Shown: positions 30,927 through 38,997 of the stretch, one piece after another | Position numbering within the stretch: position 1 is the stretch's first letter | Layout: every line of letters begins with the position of its first letter | Source of the DNA: an uncultured bacterium | GTDB lineage: Bacteria > Patescibacteriota > Minisyncoccia > Phycocordibacterales > UBA9973 | Length of the DNA stretch: 45,144 nt | Reading direction: 5' to 3' | Assembly: GCA_903894955.1 (NCBI GenBank) | Contig: CAITSA010000004.1 | Location: 1-45,144 of the forward strand | Made by a program: the position numbers and the translations under genes | Notes under the pieces: generated by a model | What the model was told of the DNA's origin: nothing | What the model saw: only the letters and a program-made list of their open reading frames with translations | Database searches by the model: none

Positions 30927-32429
30927 TTAGGAAAAAAAGTTTTTTAGATTTCTGCCAAAAAGTTTATAAATAAAATAAATGTAAATTAAAATTGTTAAAA
31001 TAAGTGGAAAATCTGGAAAAGTAAACGCGGCGAATGGAAGCTTGGAGAAAAAATTTATTACCCCAAGCTCGTAATGTAAAAATAGATATGATAAGTAACC
31101 AAAGGGCACAGCTAATATGTAATAAATAAGCCCGAGAAAACCAGTTATAAATCCGAGCATCATGGTAAAAGGGATAAATGGCAGAATTAAAACATTGGCT
31201 GGCAATGCCACCAGCGAAAAATTACCCATTTTATAAAGGATAAATGGAAAAACAAAAATGTACGCCGCGCAAGTAACTGATATTATATCTCGAAGTTCAA
31301 AATGTTTTGGCACCCATGAAAAATATTTTTCAATTCTAGGGGCAAGAAATATCACCGCAAAGGTAGCAAGAAAAGAAAGCTGAAAAGAAACATCATACAC
31401 CAGTAAAAATGGATTTAGGATTATCATAGCTACGCCAGCCAACAACAATGCTCGTCCGAGATCGTAATTTCTCCCTGTCATTCGAGCGATAAGAGCTAGA
31501 GTCGCCATTATACCTGCACGAATAGCAGTAGAACTTCCGCCAGTCATGATAATAAATAAGATAATGGCAAAAATACCCATTCCAATACCAAAGTTTTTAG
31601 GCACATAGGGTACTTTCTCAAAGAATTTCATCACCCACTGCGCCACTATCGTCACATTGTATCCAGAAAGTGCAATAATATGTATCGTGCCGGTATTAAT
31701 AAAACTTTGCCTAAGATCTTGACTAAAAGAAGCTTTTTCTCCTAAAATCAAACCTCCCATAAACAAACTCTCTGTGCCTGTAATAGCAAAATTCATTTTT
31801 TCTAAAAATTTTTCTTTAACAAAAAATAACGTACTTTGAATTGCATTCCCATTCCCACGTGAAACAATTTCAATTTTTGGATAACTCATTACGTATAAAA
31901 TTCCATCTTTGCGTAAATAATTTACATAATCAAAAACTTTCCCTTGATCGGTTATAAAATTCTCTGGCTTTTTTAAAGTTCCAATAAAATTTATCTCATC
32001 ACCGTACTTATAGTCTGTTTCTAGTCCAGTTGATAATAAAATTTGTGTTTCTGTTTTTTCAAGGACGGTCCTTGGGGAAACTTCTTTAAGGACCGTCCTT
32101 ATTATTAATTGCTGATTATTTTCCTTAATACTCGGTTCGTCTACAATCTCTCCAGACAAAATAACTTTCTGCGCAACTTGATTTTCTAATACAGTAGGAT
32201 TAGGCACATCCACCATATTAAATCTGAAAATTCCAAAACAAAACGTAAGAATGAAAATAGAAAATAAAATCCCAAAATTGTTTTTTGAAATTAGTGTAAA
32301 AAACAAAAACAAAGCAAAAGAAATTATCCCAAGTAAAATTACTAAATATAAATCTACAAAAATAAAAGAGCGCAAAAGCACTCCAAGTAAAAAACCAAAA
32401 CAAATTATATAAAAAACTCTATCTCGCAT
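30927..32429 (-). CDS. comEC: ComEC/Rec2 DNA uptake channel (membrane part)
   Basis: The 500-residue protein has an N-terminal DUF4131 part (membrane helices and an OB-like segment, residues 30-200). The Competence domain follows, with LGEKASFSQDLRQSFINTGTIHIIALSGYNVTI, many membrane helices and the TGGSSTAIRAGIMA segment. It forms the inner-membrane DNA channel. The C-terminal metallo-beta-lactamase domain is encoded separately. In the OB-like segment a 40-bp pair of mutually reverse-complementary 13-mers (32061-32073, 32088-32100) encodes RTVL twice. It lies in the recJ-rnhA-comEC series. Confidence 0.92.
   Translation of the reverse strand: MRDRVFYIICFGFLLGVLLRSFIFVDLYLVILLGIISFALFLFFTLISKNNFGILFSIFILTFCFGIFRFNMVDVPNPTVLENQVAQKVILSGEIVDEPSIKENNQQLIIRTVLKEVSPRTVLEKTETQILLSTGLETDYKYGDEINFIGTLKKPENFITDQGKVFDYVNYLRKDGILYVMSYPKIEIVSRGNGNAIQSTLFFVKEKFLEKMNFAITGTESLFMGGLILGEKASFSQDLRQSFINTGTIHIIALSGYNVTIVAQWVMKFFEKVPYVPKNFGIGMGIFAIILFIIMTGGSSTAIRAGIMATLALIARMTGRNYDLGRALLLAGVAMIILNPFLLVYDVSFQLSFLATFAVIFLAPRIEKYFSWVPKHFELRDIISVTCAAYIFVFPFILYKMGNFSLVALPANVLILPFIPFTMMLGFITGFLGLIYYILAVPFGYLSYLFLHYELGVINFFSKLPFAAFTFPDFPLILTILIYIYFIYKLFGRNLKNFFS
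32061..32100. repeat. Paired near-palindromic 13-mers in comEC
   Basis: AAGGACGGTCCTT (32061-32073) and its reverse complement (32088-32100) are 14 bases apart. Each 13-mer is itself palindromic except for the centre base. They encode RTVL(K/E) twice in frame. Confidence 0.8.
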
Positions 32430-32447
32430 TTAAAATTATTTAGAATC

Positions 32448-32921
32448 TTATTTTTTTAATACCACCGGCTCGCCATCTGCAAAGCTAGTGGCAATAACGT
32501 CCGCTCTTTCGTTGTATTTATCTCCATTATGTCCTTTGACATAAGTCCATTTTATTTTTTGATCTTGGGTAAGTTTATAAAGTTCTTCCCAAAGTTCTTT
32601 ATTTAAAACTGGTTTTTTGGCAGCATTTCGCCAATTATTTTTCTGCCAATTAAAAATCCATTCAGTAATTCCTAAAATCACATACTTCGAATCAGAAACA
32701 ATCTCAATGTCAAAGACCGTCTTTGACATTTTATGTTTTAAATATTTAAGGGCTTCTACCGGCGCGGTCAGTTCCATTTGATTGTTCGTCGCATGATCTA
32801 CCCCACCACCAATTTCAACTATATCTTTTCCAAAAATAAAAACAGCGCCCCAACCCGCACGCCCCGGATTCCCTTTTGCCGCTCCATCGGTATAAATTTT
32901 TACACTATTTTTTTCTTGCAT
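32448..32921 (-). CDS. rnhA: Ribonuclease HI
   Basis: RNase HI cuts the RNA strand of RNA-DNA hybrids. The 157-residue protein has the catalytic acids in YTDGAAKGNPG (D12), NQMELTAPVEAL (Glu), SDSKYVI (Asp) and the C-terminal Asp in GDKYNERADVIA, plus the His loop KGHNGD. It is 4 bases after recJ and 18 before comEC, consistent with a DNA degradation or repair cluster. Confidence 0.95.
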   Translation of the reverse strand: MQEKNSVKIYTDGAAKGNPGRAGWGAVFIFGKDIVEIGGGVDHATNNQMELTAPVEALKYLKHKMSKTVFDIEIVSDSKYVILGITEWIFNWQKNNWRNAAKKPVLNKELWEELYKLTQDQKIKWTYVKGHNGDKYNERADVIATSFADGEPVVLKK

Positions 32922-32925
32922 TTTT

Positions 32926-34611
32926 TTATATTATATCCTCTATTCTCAATCTTAACTCAACTCTTTCTCTAAATCTAGATAAATCAAAAGTAGCCAGTAA
33001 ATTTACCTTCAGTCCTTCTAATAAAGTATTTTCAAAAGAATCAAGATTAGAGAAAAAGGAAATTGCTTTGGCTTTATTCGCACTGGAATCAGAAAACATA
33101 ATTTCTAAATGTTCCCCCGAACCATTTTTTCCAAATTTTTTTATTTTTTCTATCTTCACATTTTCAAAAAGAAAAATAGGTTTTGGATTTCCAAATCCAA
33201 AGGGCATTAATTTTTCTATCTCACGCCAGTTTTTAATATTTACTATACTTAAATCAGATTTAACATCATAAATTATTTTATTTTCTATTTTCCCTCTTTT
33301 TACTTTATTAAAAGTCATAGATAATGCTTCTTCTAAAAAATGAATTTTTTCATTATGAACAGTAAATCCACCGGCTAGTTCATGACCACCAAAATCAATA
33401 AAAGATTCATTGGTTTCAGACATAAGCTCCACGATAGACACTGATCCATCGCTCCGACAAGATCCTTTAATGCAATCATTTTCGTCTTTGCCCCAAACAA
33501 AAACTGGCTTTTGATGTTCATCGCAAATTTTCCCCGCCACCAACCCCAACACGCCCACCCGCCACTTTGGATTGCCTATCACTATCACCTCGCGCAATTC
33601 ATTCACTTCCCGCTTTTCAAAATTTTTATTTACCTCACGCATAATACTCTTCACAATAGTTTTTCTTTCATCATTTATTTTAGACAGATGGTCTGCAAGT
33701 ACGCCGGCCTCTACTTCATCACTTGTAGCGAGAAGCTCGTAAGCTCTCATTGGATCATCCATGCGCGAAGCAGCATTTAGTCTGGGGGTAATCATAAAAC
33801 CAAGATCGTCTTCTGTAAGATATTTTTGATCAATATTCATTTTAGTCAAAAGTTTTTGTAATCCTGGACGAGGAGATTTTTTTAAAACTTTCATCCCAAA
33901 ATATGCCATCGCTCTATTCTCTCCTGAGAGTGGAACCATATCAGAAAGCGTCGCTAAGCCAGCCATATCTAGCATCCATTTCTCTGTACCATCTTTTATT
34001 TTATAAAATTCACTATATTTTTTAAAAAAAGCTTGCACAAATTTAAAAGCAACCCCTGCCCCACATAACATTTTCTCCGGATAGTCATCTACTTTTGGAT
34101 TTAAAATTGCATAAGCGCGAGGGAGATCAAAAGAGGCAAGCCCCACCGAGGCTGGCCGGGGTAAATGATGGTCTATAATAATCACGTCAATTCCATCGAC
34201 TTTTGCTTGAGCCACTTCGGCTACCGCCGTAATCCCAAGATCAATAGTGATTAAAAGTTTTACGGTAGACTTGGCAAATTGTTTTAAAGCTTCTAGATTG
34301 AGTCCATAACCTTCAGAATTTCTTTGGGGAATATAAATTTCATAATTAGTAAAATTTATTTTTTTAAACAAATCTTGCATAATTACTGCTCCTGGAATTC
34401 CATCACAATCGTAATCCGCATAAATAATTATTTTTTCTTTATTTTCTATGGCTTCATATAACCTGACGCAGGCCTTCTCCATATCACGCATTAAAAATGG
34501 ATCATGAAAATCTCGTTCATAATCAGGATTTAAAAAAATATCTGCCTTTTTTTCATCAGTAATACCTCTCTTTTCTAAAAGGGTTCGCAGTAATTCTCCA
34601 TATCTTTGCAT
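32926..34611 (-). CDS. recJ: Single-stranded-DNA exonuclease RecJ
   Basis: RecJ is a 5'-3' exonuclease on single-stranded DNA used in recombination and mismatch repair. The 561-residue protein has the DHH-family motifs YADYDCDG, LITIDLGIT, IIIDHH (D147-H149) and the DHHA1-type GGHELAGGF, followed by an OB-fold C-terminus. Directly after the DHH motif (about residues 151-160) a GC-rich in-frame insert (bases 34133-34161) lengthens the loop. It is divergent from the HIT gene, with a 39-base gap. Confidence 0.95.
   Translation of the reverse strand: MQRYGELLRTLLEKRGITDEKKADIFLNPDYERDFHDPFLMRDMEKACVRLYEAIENKEKIIIYADYDCDGIPGAVIMQDLFKKINFTNYEIYIPQRNSEGYGLNLEALKQFAKSTVKLLITIDLGITAVAEVAQAKVDGIDVIIIDHHLPRPASVGLASFDLPRAYAILNPKVDDYPEKMLCGAGVAFKFVQAFFKKYSEFYKIKDGTEKWMLDMAGLATLSDMVPLSGENRAMAYFGMKVLKKSPRPGLQKLLTKMNIDQKYLTEDDLGFMITPRLNAASRMDDPMRAYELLATSDEVEAGVLADHLSKINDERKTIVKSIMREVNKNFEKREVNELREVIVIGNPKWRVGVLGLVAGKICDEHQKPVFVWGKDENDCIKGSCRSDGSVSIVELMSETNESFIDFGGHELAGGFTVHNEKIHFLEEALSMTFNKVKRGKIENKIIYDVKSDLSIVNIKNWREIEKLMPFGFGNPKPIFLFENVKIEKIKKFGKNGSGEHLEIMFSDSSANKAKAISFFSNLDSFENTLLEGLKVNLLATFDLSRFRERVELRLRIEDII
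34133..34161 (-). repeat. GC-rich in-frame insert in recJ
   Basis: AGCCCCACCGAGGCT and CCGGGG give interleaved self-complementarity (CCCC with GGGG, AGCC with GGCT). It encodes R-P-A-S-V-G-L-A-S right after the DHH motif. Related RecJ proteins that I recall have a short loop there. Confidence 0.5.
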
Positions 34612-34650
34612 GGATTGAATTTTAGCATAGATAGTATAGAATATATAAAT

Positions 34651-35016
34651 ATGGACACCTGTATTTTTTGTAAAATTATAAAAAAAGAAATACCAGCTAA
34701 GATAGTTTACGAAGATAAAGATTTTTTGGCTTTTTTAGATATCAAACCAATGGGTCCAGGACATACCCAGATAATACCCAAAAAACATTACCGCTGGGTT
34801 TGGGACGTACCTAATGTTGGAGAATATTTTGAAGTTGCTAAAAAAATAGCCTTAGCTCAGAAAAAAGCATTTAATGCAGACCTTATACGTTCACAAATTT
34901 ACGGTGAAGAAATATCTCATGCTCACATTTGGGTCTGGCCAGATACCGTAGGTGACGAAAAAGATTTTGAGGGCAATGCAGAGAAAATTATTTCTTCTCT
35001 TCAATTAATGCCTTAA
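34651..35016 (+). CDS. HIT family protein with altered triad
   Basis: The 121-residue protein starts at the ATG at 34651 (MDTCIFCKIIKKEIPAKIVYED), which gives the canonical HIT N-terminus with CxxC. HIT proteins are nucleotidyl hydrolases or transferases acting on AMP derivatives. The motif normally H-x-H-x-H reads SHAHIWVWP here: the third His is Trp, while the central nucleophile His is kept. Residues HTQIIPKKHY precede it as in the family. It is divergent from recJ and convergent with pgk, overlapping the end of pgk by 29 bases. Confidence 0.85.
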   Translation: MDTCIFCKIIKKEIPAKIVYEDKDFLAFLDIKPMGPGHTQIIPKKHYRWVWDVPNVGEYFEVAKKIALAQKKAFNADLIRSQIYGEEISHAHIWVWPDTVGDEKDFEGNAEKIISSLQLMP

Positions 35017-36217
35017 GTGCTGGAAGCTCTTTTCCAGCTAAAAATTCTAAGGTTGCCCCTCCCGCTAGACTCACGTGCGAATAGTCCTCTAAGTTTCCAT
35101 ATCTGCAAGCAACGTCAATTGTATCTCCACCAGCAATAATTGTTTTACCTGAAAATTCTTTACTGAGATTTTTCATAGCGTTCAAAACAGCCCTGGATCC
35201 TTGAGCAAATTTTTCGTCTTCAAATTTTCCCATCGGGCCTCCCAGAAAAACAGTTTTAGATTTTTTTATAATGTCTGAAAATAATTTTTGAGTTTTGGGA
35301 CCAATATCTAGAGCCATCCATTGATCTGGCACTCCATCACTTAAAATATCAATAACTTTAACGGAAGTTCCATCAGAAACGACGAGGTCCTCTGGACAAA
35401 CAATTTTATCTTTATGGAATTGTAGTATTTCTTTTGCATAAATAACCCAATCTTTTTTTTCACGTCTTTTTTCGTCTACAAAAACATCCTCAATAAATGA
35501 GGCTCCAAGTTCTCGGCCTTGTGCTTTCAGAAAAACATGAGCTAACGCTCCACCCACCAAAACTTTATCTGCTATTTTTAATAAATTATTTACAGCATCA
35601 ACTTTATCTGAAATTTTTGCTCCACCAATAATGACCGTAAAAGGTCTTGGTGGATTCTCTATTAAATTAGAGAGCATTTCAACTTCATGTTGTAAATAAA
35701 GTCCAGCTACTGAAGGTAAATGTCTTTCAATTCCAGTTGTTGAAGCATGAATTCTCATCGCTTGAGGAAATCCATCAAAAACAATAAGGTCTTTACCCTT
35801 GCAAAGCTGTTTTGCAAAGTCGTCATTGTCGTCTGTCTCTTCTTTGTAAAAGCGAACATTTTCAAGCATTAAAATATCACCCTGTTTCATTTGAGAAATT
35901 TTTTCATCTACTTCTCTCCCGATACAATCATCTACTTTAGTAACTGGATGGTTTAAAAGCAAAGAAAGTCTTTTGGCATGAGGACCCGTGCGAAGATTCT
36001 CTACAATTTGACCATTAGGACGTCCCACATAAGTAAGAATTACAATTTTACAATTTTCTTTTAATAAATATTGGATAGTTGGAAGAGTGGCCTTAATTCG
36101 CATGTCATCTGATAATTCTAAAATACCATTTTTTTCTTCTACATCAATATCATAAGGAGCTCTATATAAAATAGTTTTGTTGCTTAAATTTACACTGTCC
36201 AAGGTTTTGAGTTTCAT
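34988..36217 (-). CDS. pgk: Phosphoglycerate kinase
   Basis: PGK makes ATP from 1,3-bisphosphoglycerate in glycolysis. The protein from M at 36217 has 409 residues (MKLKTLDSVNLSNKTILYRAPYD), including TYVGRPNGQ, LLENVRF-type MLENVRFYKEE, FTVIIGGAKISDK, VFLGGPMGKFE and the ATP loop SLAGGATLEFLAGKELP. An upstream ATG at 36256 would add 13 residues overlapping tpiA; I prefer the shorter. The phosphoglycerate-binding RVDxNVP motif is changed to RAPYDIDVE. Its 3' end overlaps the HIT gene tail to tail. Confidence 0.94.
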   Translation of the reverse strand: MKLKTLDSVNLSNKTILYRAPYDIDVEEKNGILELSDDMRIKATLPTIQYLLKENCKIVILTYVGRPNGQIVENLRTGPHAKRLSLLLNHPVTKVDDCIGREVDEKISQMKQGDILMLENVRFYKEETDDNDDFAKQLCKGKDLIVFDGFPQAMRIHASTTGIERHLPSVAGLYLQHEVEMLSNLIENPPRPFTVIIGGAKISDKVDAVNNLLKIADKVLVGGALAHVFLKAQGRELGASFIEDVFVDEKRREKKDWVIYAKEILQFHKDKIVCPEDLVVSDGTSVKVIDILSDGVPDQWMALDIGPKTQKLFSDIIKKSKTVFLGGPMGKFEDEKFAQGSRAVLNAMKNLSKEFSGKTIIAGGDTIDVACRYGNLEDYSHVSLAGGATLEFLAGKELPALKALIEEKK

Positions 36218-36239
36218 ATTTATTGGTAAAATTTCATTT

Positions 36240-37004
36240 TCATAAATTTTCAGCAATCTTAATAATATTCAAAAACTTTTTTGCATCCAAACTAGCCCGA
36301 CCGGGGAGCAAGCCATCTACTCCTCCGTTTTTCAAAAAATCCTCAGTATCTCTTTCGTTAACTCCTCCACCATAAATAATTCTGACCGTTCCAGCCTCTG
36401 CCCCAAATTTATCAGACAGAATCTTGCGAATAAAAATAACCATCTCTCTAGAATCGGCAGAGGTAGCATCTTTACGATTAAGGGTACTTGAAAGCGCCCA
36501 AACCGGTTCGTAGGCAATAATGACTTTTGAAATTGAATTTTTAGAAATTCCAATCAAACATTCTTCTAACTGTGTTTTAACTAAATTAAAATAACTATGC
36601 TCTTCATCACGGACACTTTCTCCTACGCATAGGATTGGTACGAGACTAGAAGTAAGTGCTCCTTTTATTTTTTTATTTATATCCTGATTGTTTTCTCCAA
36701 TTGTTCGTCTTTCTGAATGACCTAATATGACATATCGAACACCAACATTATAAAGCATCTCTCCAGATACTTCTCCGGTATATGCCCCCACTTCACCCCA
36801 AAATGAATCCTGAGCACCAAGTTTTATTTTACTGGTTCTAATTTTTTTTAATCTCTCTAAATATAAAAAGGGCGGACAAATAACAACTTCTGTTTTTTTA
36901 ATAGAAGACATACCTTTCGCCACACCGCTAAATAACTTTTCCGCTTCTTTGAGCGTAAGCGGATTCATTTTCCAATTTCCGATGATAATTTTCTTATTGA
37001 GCAT
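36240..37004 (-). CDS. tpiA: Triosephosphate isomerase
   Basis: TPI interconverts DHAP and glyceraldehyde 3-phosphate. The 254-residue protein has the complete active site: Lys in GNWKMNP, His in YVILGHSERR, Glu in IAYEPVWAL and the phosphate-binding RIIYGGGV. It is upstream of pgk on the same strand, so the two glycolytic genes form an operon. It starts divergently from the pilin gene at 37046, with 41 bases between. Confidence 0.96.
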   Translation of the reverse strand: MLNKKIIIGNWKMNPLTLKEAEKLFSGVAKGMSSIKKTEVVICPPFLYLERLKKIRTSKIKLGAQDSFWGEVGAYTGEVSGEMLYNVGVRYVILGHSERRTIGENNQDINKKIKGALTSSLVPILCVGESVRDEEHSYFNLVKTQLEECLIGISKNSISKVIIAYEPVWALSSTLNRKDATSADSREMVIFIRKILSDKFGAEAGTVRIIYGGGVNERDTEDFLKNGGVDGLLPGRASLDAKKFLNIIKIAENL

Positions 37005-37045
37005 ATAGCAAATTATATCATAATGCGTTAAAATATAAATAACTT

Positions 37046-38368
37046 ATGAAGTATGCTAACCAAAAGGGGTTTACCTTAATTGAAATGTTAGTTGGAAGTG
37101 CTGTCTTCGTTGTTATCGCACTTGCTGCCTATCAAGCTTTTAGTGTATTAATGGCTACCACTTTATATACTCGAATAAAAGTATCCGCTACCGAGTTAGC
37201 AAATGAAAGATTTGAAATTATTCGTAATTTGCCTTATAGCGATGTTGGAATAGTAGGAGGGCTACCTGTAGGTAAAATTGTGCGGGTTCAAAATATTACA
37301 CGAGATAATTATTCTTTTACCGTCCAAACGACAATTAGAAGTGTTGATGACCCTTTTGATGGAACCATCGGGGGTAGTCCTAATGATACTTCACCGGCTG
37401 ATTATAAATTAGTAGATTTAGATATAACATGTTCTAGTTGTAAAAATTTTTCTACCTTAAGTTTCACCACACTAATTGCTCCGCATGCACTAGAAACTGC
37501 CTCTACGAATGGAGCTCTCTATATGAGAGTAATTGACTCAAGTGGTATAGCTGTCCCGTCCGCTTCTTTCCATATAGTCAACACCCACACAAGTCCAGCT
37601 ACTGTTATAGACGAAACCACAGATAACACAGGATGGGTTAAAATAATTGATGCACCACCAGGCACGAATGTTTATAATATCAGCGCCACAAAATCAGGAT
37701 ACACCACAGACCAGACATATCCTATCGGTGGAGCTGCTGGAGCAAATCCTGTAAAACCAGACGCGACTGTTGTAACCAAACAAGTAACTCAAACTAGTTT
37801 TGCAATAGATAGAACTAGTTCACTTACAATTAATACAGTAAACTCTTCATGCGTAGCTTTACCTTCTATTGGATTTTCTTTGACTGGAACAAAATTAATT
37901 GGTACCAATGTCTTTAAATACCCAACACATAATTTCACCACAGATTCTGCTGGTAATTATAGTCTCCCTAGCTTAGAGTGGGATACTTATTCAGCCTTAC
38001 TTACTTCCGCTTCATACGATTTAGCTGGTACAACTCCTCTACCAACTTTTGGAATAAACCCAAACGAAAGTAAAAACCTGCAATTAATAGCCGTTCCTCA
38101 TTTAAATAGAGCCCTGTTGGTTTCTGTCAAAACATCCGCAGGAGTGACCATAGATGGCGCCACTGTTCGTCTGCAAAAGAGTGGATTTGACCAAACGCAA
38201 ACAACAAATTCTGGTTCATGTGCGACCCCAGGGCAAGTTTTTTGGAATGGACTAACAAACGGAACATATACTTTAACTGTTACCAAAACAGGCTATCAAA
38301 CAAACACCATTGCAAGTTATTCTGTCTCCTCTACTTGGCAAAATTTAAATGTAACTTTGACTCCTTAA
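37046..38368 (+). CDS. Type IV prepilin-like protein with Ig-type repeats
   Basis: The 440-residue protein begins MKYANQKGFTLIEMLVGSAV, a class III prepilin leader cut between G8 and F9 by PilD, followed by the hydrophobic alpha-1 spine. The remaining 400 residues are beta-rich, with carboxypeptidase-regulatory/CNA-B-like units (MRVIDSSGIAVPSASFHIVN, YNISATKSGYTTDQTY, VSVKTSAGVTIDGATVRLQKSG). Two cysteines of such units could form a disulfide. It is the first of three pilin-like genes and could be a tip or adhesive minor pilin. It is too large to be the main pilin. Confidence 0.85.
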   Translation: MKYANQKGFTLIEMLVGSAVFVVIALAAYQAFSVLMATTLYTRIKVSATELANERFEIIRNLPYSDVGIVGGLPVGKIVRVQNITRDNYSFTVQTTIRSVDDPFDGTIGGSPNDTSPADYKLVDLDITCSSCKNFSTLSFTTLIAPHALETASTNGALYMRVIDSSGIAVPSASFHIVNTHTSPATVIDETTDNTGWVKIIDAPPGTNVYNISATKSGYTTDQTYPIGGAAGANPVKPDATVVTKQVTQTSFAIDRTSSLTINTVNSSCVALPSIGFSLTGTKLIGTNVFKYPTHNFTTDSAGNYSLPSLEWDTYSALLTSASYDLAGTTPLPTFGINPNESKNLQLIAVPHLNRALLVSVKTSAGVTIDGATVRLQKSGFDQTQTTNSGSCATPGQVFWNGLTNGTYTLTVTKTGYQTNTIASYSVSSTWQNLNVTLTP

Positions 38369-38370
38369 AC

Positions 38371-38997
38371 ATGAATCATAAAATAAAAAATGATAGAACT
38401 GTCTCATTAAACCAAAGTGGATTTACTATTATCGAAACTCTTATTGGAATAGCAATTTTTATTTTAATAGTTGGAGTACTAACTCTTTTTTCAAAAAATA
38501 TATGGACATACAATTCTATCATAAACTCAGAACTCACTTCTGTGAACACTAACCGAATAGCTTTAAAAACTATGGTGGCAGAAATTCGTACAGCCTCTTC
38601 TGGAAGCAATGGAGCCTACGCTATTAGTCTCGCTAATTCAACAAGTTTTACTTTTTATTCTGATATATATGACAATGGATTAAAAGAAAAAATAAGATAC
38701 TTTTTAAACGGAACAAATTTACAAAAAGGTGTAATAGTTCCAACTGGAAGCCCTCTTGCTTATACCGGAAATGAGGTTATTACTACTATGGTGCCTTATG
38801 TTACCAACTCTTCTATTTTTGATTACTATGATGAAAATTACGATGGCACAACAGCTCCATTAGGAGCACCCGTAGATATATCAGAGATAAGATTAGTAAA
38901 AATAACTGTTACTACTAATAATAATCCTGGCAGATCAGCTTCACCTATAACAATATCTTCACAGGTAACACTCCGAAATATAAAAGATAATTTATGA
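38371..38997 (+). CDS. Type IV prepilin-like minor pilin
   Basis: The ATG at 38371, two bases after the previous stop, gives 208 residues: MNHKIKNDRTVSLNQSGFTIIETLIGIAIFILIVG. That is a prepilin site (SG|FTIIE) with a hydrophobic spine. The remainder is globular, GspJ/PilW-like (VNTNRIALKTMVAEIRTASSGSN). A longer reading from 38218 would add an unrelated N-terminus and lose the leader position, so it is rejected. The stop overlaps the next start (ATGA). Confidence 0.85.
   Translation: MNHKIKNDRTVSLNQSGFTIIETLIGIAIFILIVGVLTLFSKNIWTYNSIINSELTSVNTNRIALKTMVAEIRTASSGSNGAYAISLANSTSFTFYSDIYDNGLKEKIRYFLNGTNLQKGVIVPTGSPLAYTGNEVITTMVPYVTNSSIFDYYDENYDGTTAPLGAPVDISEIRLVKITVTTNNNPGRSASPITISSQVTLRNIKDNL

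Noticed and set aside
32218-32403. Second minus-strand frame inside comEC
   Set aside because: It is a hydrophobic shadow of the membrane-helix codons of comEC without its own start signals.
38218-38370. Longer start of the second pilin
   Set aside because: The extension overlaps the previous gene and would bury the prepilin leader. The ATG at 38371 places the cleavage site normally.
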